Below, piece after piece: positions 34,680 to 43,447 of a stretch of DNA of 43,718 nt. Below the pieces are notes generated by a model. The model made no database searches. It saw only the letters and a program-made list of their open reading frames with translations, and was not told the origin of the DNA. How positions within the stretch are numbered: the stretch's first letter is position 1; the number at the start of each line of letters is the position of its first letter. Location: positions 1 through 43,718 of the forward strand of contig JAFEAV010000054.1 of the NCBI GenBank assembly GCA_018266215.1, given 5' to 3'. Position numbers and translations under genes: made by a program. The stretch comes from Cyanobacteria bacterium SZAS LIN-3. GTDB taxonomy: Bacteria > Cyanobacteriota > Vampirovibrionia > Obscuribacterales > Obscuribacteraceae.

Positions 34680-35045
34680 TCCGTTTATGTGGCTAATACG
34701 TGTATGCACTCTGCTGACTTCTGCATCGCGCTCGGGCCACCTTACGGCATACCCAGTCTTGTTTCCAAGAGAGCGTGCAGACCTCCCAGGGTAATTTCAA
34801 CCACTTTCTCCACACTCCCGCCGGATCTACAGCAACTCCCCCTTGACGGCTATGGACTTTGTTATCTCTTGCTCACTCGTCCGGACGCCACTGCCTTATA
34901 TCCGATTTCTGTTCGTCGGGTCGTGGATTTGCTCCACGCTTCTTTCAGACTTCGCCTCGCGGCTGGGCCCTTGCGTTTCTTTACACTTCACCGTCATCAG
35001 GTTGTGTAAGGACTCTCACCTCCAGTTGTTGAACATGCCTGGCAC
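34680..35045 (-). mobile_element. Group II intron 5' remnant (ribozyme domain I region, no maturase gene)
   Basis: Read on the minus strand from 35045 the sequence begins GTGCC and then shows, in order, stretches I recognise as conserved in bacterial group II introns: GAGAGTCCTTACACAACC, GTAAAGAAACGCAAGGG, CAGCCGCGAGG, CTGAAAGAAGCG, CCACGACCCGACGAACAG, GGATATAAGGC, GGACGAG, GCAAGAGATAACAAAGTCC, TTACCCTGGGAGGTCTGC and GAAGTCAGCAGAG. The reverse-transcriptase/maturase ORF and domains V-VI that should follow are absent, so the element is truncated near 34680. The plus-strand open frame at 34689-35009 is only a mirror of this RNA. The 5' end lies right after the hairpin and T-tract of repeat copy B. 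Confidence 0.8.
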
Positions 35046-35134
35046 AAAAGAAGACAGGGTAATACCAAAAATGGTACCACCCCGTCGGAAAATTCAAGTC
35101 AGGACATGCCGATCCGTGGAAATGGCCATGTAAG
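35046..35134 (-). repeat. Terminator-bearing repeat, copy B (intron target)
   Basis: Homolog of copy A. On the minus strand the hairpin GAC-x-GGGTGGTACC / GGTATTACCC-x-GTC (35086-35053) has two mismatched positions and is followed by TTCTTTT, after which the group II intron starts. The shared block GATCC-x-TGGAAA-x-GG-x-CATGT lies at about 35110-35132 on the plus strand. Confidence 0.7.
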
Positions 35135-35192
35135 CACAAAGGAATTTAAAGGTGTAGTTCCATTCTTCAATTGTACTTATCTGTAGACTATC

Positions 35193-35666
35193 CTAATCAT
35201 CAGTCTGCTCATCAAATATATCAAAGGAGACGTCTAGATTCAGATCGGCCAAGCGTGAGAAGGTTTCGGAATCTATTAAAAAAGAAGTGTTCCAATGAGC
35301 TACACCAAACCTGCATTTTAGCGTAATCACGTTTCCTTGATTTAGTAATTGCAAAAGGATGTCTTTTTTTTCTGCCACCTGATCTAAAACCCAGTTTAGA
35401 TGTTCACATATGCTATGTTCAGACTGCATGTGCGCCGAAGACAAAGACCATAGGCCCTGCTTTTTCGGTACATTGGAAGGCCCGTTTAAATCGCCCTTTC
35501 GATAACATCGAGTTGGTGTCAGACCTATTAAATTTGTAATTGCGGCAGGCTCCAAATTCTCCTGAGAGAACGAAATCGACACTATGACACGCACAGGTTG
35601 AGTATTTACCGGTATTGTTACGACGTCAGTTTCACAACTATTGGAATCATTGGTTTTTTCTTGCAT
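35193..35666 (-). CDS. DUF4279-family protein, candidate immunity protein
   Basis: A 157-aa protein with the DUF4279 pattern: strand VRVIVSISF, then ITNLIGLTPTRCYRKGD (motifs LIGLTPT and YRKGD), then GLWSLSS, a helix with LNWVLDQV and a final strand pair around FDIFDE. DUF4279 proteins are commonly found beside polymorphic toxins and are considered likely immunity proteins. Here it directly follows the RHS gene on the same strand. AGGAG sits in a hairpin loop upstream of the ATG. It could also be an orphan immunity gene. Confidence 0.7.
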   Translation of the reverse strand: MQEKTNDSNSCETDVVTIPVNTQPVRVIVSISFSQENLEPAAITNLIGLTPTRCYRKGDLNGPSNVPKKQGLWSLSSAHMQSEHSICEHLNWVLDQVAEKKDILLQLLNQGNVITLKCRFGVAHWNTSFLIDSETFSRLADLNLDVSFDIFDEQTDD

Positions 35667-35670
35667 GCGT

Positions 35671-35689
35671 GGCTACTCTCCTAGTAGCC
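35671..35689 (-). promoter_or_regulatory. Hairpin displaying the ribosome site of the DUF4279 gene
   Basis: GGCTACT and AGTAGCC form a perfect 7-bp stem whose five-base loop is AGGAG on the minus strand, that is, the Shine-Dalgarno itself, 11 nt before the ATG at 35666. Confidence 0.45.
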
Positions 35690-35768
35690 TCTATCATAGC
35701 AAAGACATCATTCTGGCACAGTAATCGGACTTGTCTAATTTCGCGATGAAAGCACCGCTTTCATTTTT

Positions 35769-35801
35769 CAAAAACGGAGGAGACAATATTGCCCCCTCCG
35801 T
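35769..35801 (-). terminator. Intrinsic terminator after the RHS gene
   Basis: On the minus strand ACGGAGG (35801-35795) pairs with CCTCCGT (35780-35774), followed by TTTTTG. It begins about 10 nt after the RHS stop. A second hairpin with T5 on the plus strand (ATGAAAGC-acc-GCTTTCAT, about 35744-35762) adjoins it. Confidence 0.7.
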
Positions 35802-35810
35802 AATATGGAA

Positions 35811-38800
35811 TTATTTGACGTCTGTTACGTTGCCTTGTACTTCACCATTTAGGCTAATATCGCCATTTTCCATGTTTATCTTAACATTATCTGCCCCTCC
35901 GGCATCAGTTTGGCCCTTGATATCCTGTTCAATGTAGTCGCCAAGCTTTTTTGCGTCTACGTCAAATTTCTTAGCGGCCGCTTTGATTTGCTTCTGTTCG
36001 CGTCCCATTTGCAAAATGCCGATGCCAGCAATTGGAATTACAATAGGCGGGAACTCTATCGGCGGAAGCTTAATGGGAGGACACCGCTTCTTAAGCTCAT
36101 TCAGGATCTTCAAAATCTCTTCCAGGATTAGGAGCAATATTAGTGCCTCAATCATTGCGAGAGCCATGGCATCATATGCAATTACAGCATTAGTGCCCAT
36201 CGGATCAAACATATTTAGCGGATCATTCAAGACATAGGTGTAGAGGTTAAGCGTACTAATCTCCGCTCCACCACAGCCACCAGTGCAATCACAACCGCAA
36301 TTTTCCGATGTTTTGAGATCATAGCCAATCGGATCTGGCTGCAAGAACCGTCCAAGTTTCGGTGAATAATAGCGTCTCTTGTAGTAGTAAAGACCGGTCT
36401 CGGCGTCAAAACGTTGCCCCGTGAAACCAATTGCGTCTGAAGCAAGTGATGAAGTTTCTCCAAACAATCCGAATACGTTTTTAGTTGGAATTCCACCACT
36501 ATCTGACGTTGCCACAATTGAACCCAAGTGGTCGCCATGCAAATAAGTAACAGTGCCAGAAGCGCTTACTTTAATGAGGGCTTCTTCCAGGGTTGCTCCG
36601 TAAATATAACGATTGACGAGGTTACCGTCGTTATCATAGTCAGCTATGCGCTGCCAACCGGAATATACATAATTGGTTCGATTGGTACCGGAAGTGGTGA
36701 CAGCTTTCTGAAGTTGCCGGTGATACGGATCGTAAGTATAAGCTAGACTCATACCAGTTTTTGTAGAGGACTTCAGATGATTTTCAGTATCATATGTGTG
36801 AGTCCAATTTCCGTCGTTCGTCAGGCAGCCATTATTGTTGTACGCAAATGCGGTGCCGTTCAAAGAGGGAATTTCGTTCAGATTATTTGCACTGCCGGAA
36901 ATCGTTCCAAGACCGTAAGTATCAACGAACGAGGCGGAGGGCTGCCAGGAATATGTCAAATCCGAAAAATTTTGGCCGGTGATCTGGTGGACTTTGTTGA
37001 AGGTGTATAACCGATCGACACTTTTTCCTTGAAACGTATGAATCAGCTTCGTCAAATCATTTGATGCTCCAAAATCAAAAGTCGAAGATGTCCCGTTTGC
37101 GAAGAAGAGCGCTGTGCGACGAGACAGATAATCATAGTTCATCGCAGCCTGCGGGAAGCTAGCACCATTCAGCTTCACAGCAATCAACCTGTTGAGTACA
37201 TCGTACTGGCGTTCAACAAAATATCCGTCCGGGTATGTGAGACGAGTAACGTTTCCATTCGCATCCAGTACGGAAGTAACAGTCTTAGAATCCGGATACA
37301 CCTCTTGTACAAAACGACCGGCGCTGTCGTAGATTCTTTGGAAGGTGCCGAGTGCGGAATCTACGATCGAAAGTAAGTTGCTTCGCAGATCGTAGCTATA
37401 CGATTCACTGGGTTGACCTGTGGGGGCTTTTGTCAGAAGCCTGTTAAGGGCATCAAATGTGGCCGTGACCTGACCAGAAGCCACACCGAGTCTGGAGACA
37501 AACGTTAGTACGTTTCCGTTTTTGTCGTACAAAAGATTTTGTTCAAAGGTGCCGTCGGGAAATGTAGTCTTATCCAGCCGATCAAAACCATCGTAGGTAT
37601 AACTCGTCATGTTGTTTTTCGCATCGTGAACAGCGGATATTCTTCCGTTAGGAGAATAGCTACGAGTTTCACTAATTACGCCAGATGGATCTGTAATGGA
37701 ATTCACACGATTTCGAGGATCGTACGCAAACTGGTAGGTTCGCCCTTCCGCGTCAATCGTCTTAAAGAGTCGATCAGCACCATCATACAGCCTTGACTCA
37801 GTATTGCCTGCAGGATCCGTTTCGGAAATCACCTTGTCCGACAACGAAAAGCCCCACGTGAATATCTGGGAGGTGCCTAGTGACGAGTCACCTCGCAGGA
37901 CGCTAATTTTGTTGCTATTAGCATCGTAGCCATATTGAACATACTGCGCAGAGAACGGGGCTGCGGCGTTGATTTTCGTGATTCTTCGCAGAGCATCCCA
38001 CGTCGACGTTGTCGTATAACCGCGAGGATCCTGCAACGACGTTAAGTTACCAGCCGCATCATAACCAAGGTTGGTAGTCAGATTCAGGTGTGAACCCGCT
38101 CCTTGATCCACAACTATCTTCTTCAGCGTTTCATTACTTGGATCATAGGTATACTGTGTCACAATCGCAGTAGAAGCAGTCACGGACTCGGATCGAGTCG
38201 ACAGCTGCCCAAATCCGTTATAGGTCATTCCCAAAACAGGAGCGACCATTGAACCACCAGAGAGCACACTCGGATAGGTAACACTGAGCAAACTTCCAGT
38301 TACTGGATCATAATTGCTTGTGGTGACGTTGTTGTTGGGATCGGTAACTTTATTGACCTTATTCCAGAGTGGATCGTATTCGTATTTCTCGAGCAATGGT
38401 GTCAAACTTGAACCGGGCTTTGGGCTGCGAAGCTTCGTTAGGACGTTATTTTGAACGTCGTAACTGTACGCAATCGTGTCGAGTTCTGGGTTAACCTGTA
38501 ATGTAAGGCGGCCGAGATTGTCGTATTGCTGAGTCGTCACATAACCGAGAGCGTCCACAAATTTAATGGGGTTGGTAAATTGGTCATAGTAAGTAACCTC
38601 GGAATTTCCGACAGGGTCGATTACCTCTGACCTGCTCCCAGCAAGATAAAACGTGTGCGAATGACCCAGTATGTCCACCTGACTTTGCACTCGACCTAAG
38701 CTGTCGAATGTATTTGTAACGCAGGCTGTTGCAGGATTCTGTGGTTTAAAATATGACTGCATAAGGCCAGGTGATGAATAAGCAAAGACATATCCCTGGC

Positions 38801-41615
38801 TCAAAGCGTCACTGAAGTTTGTCAGATTCTGAGACAGATCGTATCCGTAGCTTATGGTTCGAACGCCATCGGTGACCGTTGCGACACGACCGCTGCTATT
38901 GCCAATCGTCAGCGACCGACCCAAATTGTTTGCGACCTTAGTCAACTGGCCGGCTGTGTACGTTAGCGCAATGGTTACGCCAAACGGAAATACCACCGAA
39001 GTGAGCTGGCCCGAACTGTTGAACGCGCTTACAATTTTCTGCGGAGTCGTATGAGTATAGTTACCGGCAGCCAAGGTTAGCTGCGAGGTTTCGCGTTGTG
39101 GCGGATTGTATGAACCATCGGGAAGCAAGGTGTATACAAGATCGCGAAAATCCGGCAAGCTGACCGTTACGATATTATTGGTTAGCTGGTCCACCCACCA
39201 TTGGTCCACCAGTGAAGACATTACGTACTTATCCACGGGCAATGCAGTGTCGCTCATCAAATCGAGACTTACGAAAAGAGAGGCCAGAGCTGCGGCTCCA
39301 CTAATGGGAGATTCACTTCCCATACCAACAAGCCCATCGCTTCCAACCGTAATTGCGTTCGACCAATTATGGCGCCAGCCGAGACCAAGAGTCCCTGCGA
39401 CGAACCGCTGATTCGAATCGTAGTTGGTTTCAAATTTCAATTCGTAAGGAAAGCCACCACTCCCGACCGAAATATCGGTATGGCGATAAAGATAATTTCC
39501 AGTCCGAATATTTACAGGATCGGCATCTTCGCAATCGTTATCCTTCTTAGGCGGAGTTGGTTTACCTTTCCCTGGCCCAATGCCGCCTTTAACGGATGCG
39601 TTAATAATTCCCAAAGCACCCTGGAAGTTATTGCTACTGTTCACAGCGGCCCAGCACGAAATGTTGAGACCATTGGAAAGTTGTGGAGCAGATTGCGGAA
39701 GAATGATGTGATCGAAGAAAGGTTCATAGGAACTGTCGATTGTTCCGCCAACACTTGCATAGCTTCCGTAGCCAGTAAGTACTGGCTGTACAGCGGTTGG
39801 CCAGTTGTCGAACGCGGGAGATGTCGTACGAGTGCTCTTGTAGATCGCTGTACCATTCTGAACAGCGATATCAAATGAACGCGTACACGAGGATGCCTGC
39901 TGGCCGGTTAGCTGCTGCACCGCAAGCATTTCCAGCGCGTAACCACGCATGGCTGAGACGAGGTTTGTAGCAAATGTGGTGGCGCTTGCACTTAAGAGGC
40001 AGTCAGTGCTCTTTGATCCCTGAAGGTCAAAGGCAGAAGCTGAGAAGCTTCCATACTGCTGGAACTTAGCCACGCCGATCAGATGATCGGTGTTGATAAC
40101 AACATTTGTCTGCCGGGCAATAAGCTCGTTTACCTTGCTATATTGCATGCAATAGTTTGCCCACTGCGTAGCGAGCCTTTCCCCGCAAGCCGCTTCATCC
40201 AAGGTATTCGAGTTGTTGAACTCGAATTGCGCTTGCCGCGCCATGTGATAGTCAAACTGTCCCTTGCCGGCAGTACCGAACATGGTAGCAATCAGGTATC
40301 CCTCTTGACCCGTCGAACCGTTTTGGTTCGGGCAAAAGACGAACACATAGAATTGCTGATCACTATTTGTCGTCGGATACGCATGGTGAACTACATGGCA
40401 GTTGATTGCTTCAAAATATCCGCTCGATTTTACAACAGTGCCGGTTGCCATGGTTATGCCATCGATGCGAACAACTGGCACCCATCCACCTGATTGGGCC
40501 TGAAAGAACCACGTAAATCGGCGTCCGTAGAACTGATCAGAAGACAGGGTGATATCGAGACCACTCCACTGAAGCTGAAGGGTGATTTTCAAAGTAGGAT
40601 CGAAGTCTACTTGATACTCTACGACTGTGTCGCTGGGCGCCTCATGTGGCAACGTCGTCGGAAACGTAAAGGGAAGGGTTACCGGCACGATCTGGCGACC
40701 GCCAATAAGATCAGCGAGTGAAGCTGGCGAATGGGTCGAGTTGTAGTTTTTAATCCAGGTGATCAGGTTCCCGGCATAGGTCTTCAAATCGTTGCGAATG
40801 TTAGTACGGTTGAGGCCGTTCACCCAAAGGTCAACGCCTGACCCATCTGTTCCGTGGGTATAACCCACACGAGCATCAGCGAGGAATGTAGAGGACGAAT
40901 AGCCCATAGCCGAGGCGAGGTTGAAACCAGCGATGGGTGTAATAGTGTTGTAGGTTTTGTACGAAGCATCCATCACCACCCAATTAGGCGCAGCAACGGT
41001 GCCAAGGTTTACTTTGATCCAGCAGTGCCTGAACTTGAGCTGCTGATTTGGCGACACACCGACAAGACTTGCCGGAATGGACAAATTCGAGACATAGCTC
41101 AGAGCCGTGTTGATATTGCTGTCTTTGATATCAAACAAGGCAAATGACTCTGCTGCGGTGAGCTGGAGATTGCCAACCTCATAGTAAGCGGTAAAACCGG
41201 CTTGGCGAAGAAGAGCCGCCAGCAAAGCGGATATGTCGAAAGAGTTGCCACATCCATCGAGCAAGGTGCCGAACGCGCCCTTGGCTACGCCCATGCCCGG
41301 TGTAAATTCGATGTTATTGTAGACAAATTCGTAGATAAGCTGAGGATCGTTCTTCAGCGCCCTTGTAAGCTCAACAATCGAAGGAGCGCCTTCAACGCCC
41401 CCTGTGGTGAGCAAAGACTGGGCGGGAAACGGCGTAATTTTCGGTTTTGGTTTTGCATTCAGGATCTGCCACGCAGTGTCCGAGTCGACGGGAGCGCGAT
41501 TTTTCACTTCACCGGTAGGCAGAGACGGGATCATCTGCGCGACGCTCTGTGCCGAAATCGGCGTTAGATTGCTATTGCCAGAGAGTGGGAGATGGTTTTG
41601 TTTTGTGTTGGTCAT
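35811..41615 (-). CDS. Giant RHS/YD-repeat protein with N-terminal transglutaminase-like domain and variable C-terminal tip
   Basis: 1934 aa. The N-terminal domain (about 75-235) is transglutaminase-like with a visible Cys-His-Asp triad: C122 in LLDGCGNSFD, H197 in KFRHCWIK, D216 in VVMDASYK. A long middle region leads to DPVNIRTGNYLY (about 700), where the RHS part begins. Dozens of YD repeats follow, then the RHS core end (YLHGDHLGS, GFTGQRFDAETGLYYYKRRYY, here cut to motifs, and GRFLQPDPIG), finishing at DPMGTN near 1809. The last 125 residues differ: a hydrophobic helix, a Pro-rich linker (PPIKLPPIEFPP) and a small charged domain (FDVDAKKLGDYIEQ). This is the layout of a polymorphic toxin with a replaceable tip. 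No signal peptide. GGAAT precedes the ATG. A DUF4279 gene follows. Confidence 0.88.
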   Translation of the reverse strand: MTNTKQNHLPLSGNSNLTPISAQSVAQMIPSLPTGEVKNRAPVDSDTAWQILNAKPKPKITPFPAQSLLTTGGVEGAPSIVELTRALKNDPQLIYEFVYNNIEFTPGMGVAKGAFGTLLDGCGNSFDISALLAALLRQAGFTAYYEVGNLQLTAAESFALFDIKDSNINTALSYVSNLSIPASLVGVSPNQQLKFRHCWIKVNLGTVAAPNWVVMDASYKTYNTITPIAGFNLASAMGYSSSTFLADARVGYTHGTDGSGVDLWVNGLNRTNIRNDLKTYAGNLITWIKNYNSTHSPASLADLIGGRQIVPVTLPFTFPTTLPHEAPSDTVVEYQVDFDPTLKITLQLQWSGLDITLSSDQFYGRRFTWFFQAQSGGWVPVVRIDGITMATGTVVKSSGYFEAINCHVVHHAYPTTNSDQQFYVFVFCPNQNGSTGQEGYLIATMFGTAGKGQFDYHMARQAQFEFNNSNTLDEAACGERLATQWANYCMQYSKVNELIARQTNVVINTDHLIGVAKFQQYGSFSASAFDLQGSKSTDCLLSASATTFATNLVSAMRGYALEMLAVQQLTGQQASSCTRSFDIAVQNGTAIYKSTRTTSPAFDNWPTAVQPVLTGYGSYASVGGTIDSSYEPFFDHIILPQSAPQLSNGLNISCWAAVNSSNNFQGALGIINASVKGGIGPGKGKPTPPKKDNDCEDADPVNIRTGNYLYRHTDISVGSGGFPYELKFETNYDSNQRFVAGTLGLGWRHNWSNAITVGSDGLVGMGSESPISGAAALASLFVSLDLMSDTALPVDKYVMSSLVDQWWVDQLTNNIVTVSLPDFRDLVYTLLPDGSYNPPQRETSQLTLAAGNYTHTTPQKIVSAFNSSGQLTSVVFPFGVTIALTYTAGQLTKVANNLGRSLTIGNSSGRVATVTDGVRTISYGYDLSQNLTNFSDALSQGYVFAYSSPGLMQSYFKPQNPATACVTNTFDSLGRVQSQVDILGHSHTFYLAGSRSEVIDPVGNSEVTYYDQFTNPIKFVDALGYVTTQQYDNLGRLTLQVNPELDTIAYSYDVQNNVLTKLRSPKPGSSLTPLLEKYEYDPLWNKVNKVTDPNNNVTTSNYDPVTGSLLSVTYPSVLSGGSMVAPVLGMTYNGFGQLSTRSESVTASTAIVTQYTYDPSNETLKKIVVDQGAGSHLNLTTNLGYDAAGNLTSLQDPRGYTTTSTWDALRRITKINAAAPFSAQYVQYGYDANSNKISVLRGDSSLGTSQIFTWGFSLSDKVISETDPAGNTESRLYDGADRLFKTIDAEGRTYQFAYDPRNRVNSITDPSGVISETRSYSPNGRISAVHDAKNNMTSYTYDGFDRLDKTTFPDGTFEQNLLYDKNGNVLTFVSRLGVASGQVTATFDALNRLLTKAPTGQPSESYSYDLRSNLLSIVDSALGTFQRIYDSAGRFVQEVYPDSKTVTSVLDANGNVTRLTYPDGYFVERQYDVLNRLIAVKLNGASFPQAAMNYDYLSRRTALFFANGTSSTFDFGASNDLTKLIHTFQGKSVDRLYTFNKVHQITGQNFSDLTYSWQPSASFVDTYGLGTISGSANNLNEIPSLNGTAFAYNNNGCLTNDGNWTHTYDTENHLKSSTKTGMSLAYTYDPYHRQLQKAVTTSGTNRTNYVYSGWQRIADYDNDGNLVNRYIYGATLEEALIKVSASGTVTYLHGDHLGSIVATSDSGGIPTKNVFGLFGETSSLASDAIGFTGQRFDAETGLYYYKRRYYSPKLGRFLQPDPIGYDLKTSENCGCDCTGGCGGAEISTLNLYTYVLNDPLNMFDPMGTNAVIAYDAMALAMIEALILLLILEEILKILNELKKRCPPIKLPPIEFPPIVIPIAGIGILQMGREQKQIKAAAKKFDVDAKKLGDYIEQDIKGQTDAGGADNVKINMENGDISLNGEVQGNVTDVK

Positions 41616-41701
41616 GGTTTCTATTCCATTTGAATTTTCAGTGGAAGCAAGCAGTGCGCGTAGGTCGCACTGCTGCTTTCGATTGTGTGTTCTGACTAAA
41701 A

Positions 41702-43306
41702 TTACGGCTGGAAAGTGATCTCCTGCCAGACCGAGCTCACGACAGCCACAGCCGTCGCCGCTCCGCCGGCGCAGATAGCGTCAGCATTGTTGCCGCTAGC
41801 AAACAGGCGGCCGCTACCAGTCAAGATGAACCAACGTTGGAGGAGACCGGTACCGTGCACGAAAATATCGGCGATGGTATCGCTGCCGTTCAGGATGAAC
41901 GCTGGCATAGCAATCAGGGAATATGCGCCGGGCGTAACAGTGTTGTCGATAGGGAGCTGGCCCACGTCGGCGCCAGCATAAACCAGCCGACCATCAGTCA
42001 TCAACAAAATTAGCTGACTCGTTGTAGCCAGACCCTGCTGCCCTCGGGAATGGAAGACCTGAGCAATTACCCCACTCGGGACAAATGCGGCGGCCGCCGG
42101 GGTACTCTGAGCTGTGGTGCTCGTCAAATTCTTGAAAATCTGGTTCAGGTTCGTCGAGCCCCAGGTCCACAAGACGCCGGCTGTCGTTAATGCATATGCA
42201 GAACCGGTCAGACCACCAAATATTTTGGCAGAAGCAATGCCGGATAGTGCAGAGACTTGGGTAAACTTGTTCAAGTTAGTGGTGGTTCCCTGTCCCAACT
42301 CTCCATGGAGGTTGTAACCGGTGGTCCACACGTTTCCGCTGGTGTCGACGATCAAAGCATTACCGGCTGCGGTTGAGCCACCATTAGCCGAAATGGAGGC
42401 AGCATTGGTAATCGCAACGCTGCTGCTGTTCAGTGCACTGGTGAAACCAGTGGTAACGTTAGTCGTCGTGCCGACACCAAGCTGCCCTTGTACGTTGTAA
42501 CCGGCGACCATCACTTTGCCGCTGTTAAAGAGGAGGTACGTGCTAATAAAGGTGCTCACCGTTGCCATTTTTACATCAATGACATGGCTCGCTGCGCTCT
42601 GATCGAGCACATGACCACTAACATTTGATACGTCAACCGGAGTAGACACGTTAGCGACACCACCAGTGCCAAGCTGGCCGGCGGTATTCAAGCCGACGCC
42701 CCACAGGCGGAAATCATTGGTCAAGAAGAACGCGCTACCACCACCATTGGTCGTGGTATAACCGCCCTGGGCCCAAACCTTGGTGACAGACACACCAGCT
42801 GTCACGAACGATTCGATACGCTTCAAGAAGCCACGGGAAACCGCGTCACCGTGACCGAGCTGGCCATAAGCGTTATCGCCAGCCGAGTATGCCCAGCCGT
42901 TGTCATAAACAACATACAGGTTGGCGTTGGTCAGCGCCCAGTCAACGATGTTGGCGCTTGCTGGCGGTATGGTCGTGTTCGGATCGAAGACAACGCGCTG
43001 AGCGAGAGAGTCTGTTGCTGCAATTGTCCCGTTTGCATTCGCCCCTGTCGCATTGTCACCCCAGCTGACCAGCTCGCCGGTAGAGAGCAGCACCACCATG
43101 GGGTTATTCTTAAAGTCGCTCTGAGAGCGCTTCGGAAGGGCCGCAACGGTGGGAATAGTGGGAGTTGGAAGTAGACCAGCCACCTCTACCACCGTCGTTC
43201 TGTTGCCCATTTTGTCGTAGTTGAATGTTGCCATTGATCCGTTCGGCCAAACTGCCTGCGTGAGGCGGCCGAGTTGATCGTAAGTGTAGATTGGATTGTC
43301 GGACAT
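41702..43306 (-). CDS. RCC1-type beta-propeller protein with N-terminal YD repeats
   Basis: 534 aa. The first 45 residues hold YD/RHS-like units (YTYDQLGRLTQAVWPNG, FNYDKMGNRTTVV). From about 75 onward come seven or so RCC1-like blades, each with a W/V-x-x-G-x-N-x-x-G-Q-L-G pattern (AGDNAYGQLGHG, GLNTAGQLGTGG, GYNVQGQLGVG, GYNLHGELGQG, WGSTNLNQIF, GADVGQLP, ASGNNADAICAG). Such propellers bind proteins. Start at 43306 has AAGGAA about 8 nt upstream; a frame to 43348 lacks one. It lies 86 nt before the RHS gene on the same strand, so the two are probably cotranscribed and may form one cell-surface or effector complex. Confidence 0.82.
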   Translation of the reverse strand: MSDNPIYTYDQLGRLTQAVWPNGSMATFNYDKMGNRTTVVEVAGLLPTPTIPTVAALPKRSQSDFKNNPMVVLLSTGELVSWGDNATGANANGTIAATDSLAQRVVFDPNTTIPPASANIVDWALTNANLYVVYDNGWAYSAGDNAYGQLGHGDAVSRGFLKRIESFVTAGVSVTKVWAQGGYTTTNGGGSAFFLTNDFRLWGVGLNTAGQLGTGGVANVSTPVDVSNVSGHVLDQSAASHVIDVKMATVSTFISTYLLFNSGKVMVAGYNVQGQLGVGTTTNVTTGFTSALNSSSVAITNAASISANGGSTAAGNALIVDTSGNVWTTGYNLHGELGQGTTTNLNKFTQVSALSGIASAKIFGGLTGSAYALTTAGVLWTWGSTNLNQIFKNLTSTTAQSTPAAAAFVPSGVIAQVFHSRGQQGLATTSQLILLMTDGRLVYAGADVGQLPIDNTVTPGAYSLIAMPAFILNGSDTIADIFVHGTGLLQRWFILTGSGRLFASGNNADAICAGGAATAVAVVSSVWQEITFQP

Positions 43307-43447
43307 TTTGAAATTCCTTGATAATTTGATTTGGCTGCTCAAGAACATTCTTGAGCAGCATGTTCTTTCGGATTTGGATAAACTGAACGAAGAAGCAATT
43401 CACAGATATAGCCCCTAAACCTTGATCCAGTGGCTCTTTTTTGGCTT

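Noticed and set aside
34689..35009. 106-aa plus-strand open frame
   Set aside because: It is the reverse complement of conserved group II intron RNA, a known source of spurious annotated proteins.
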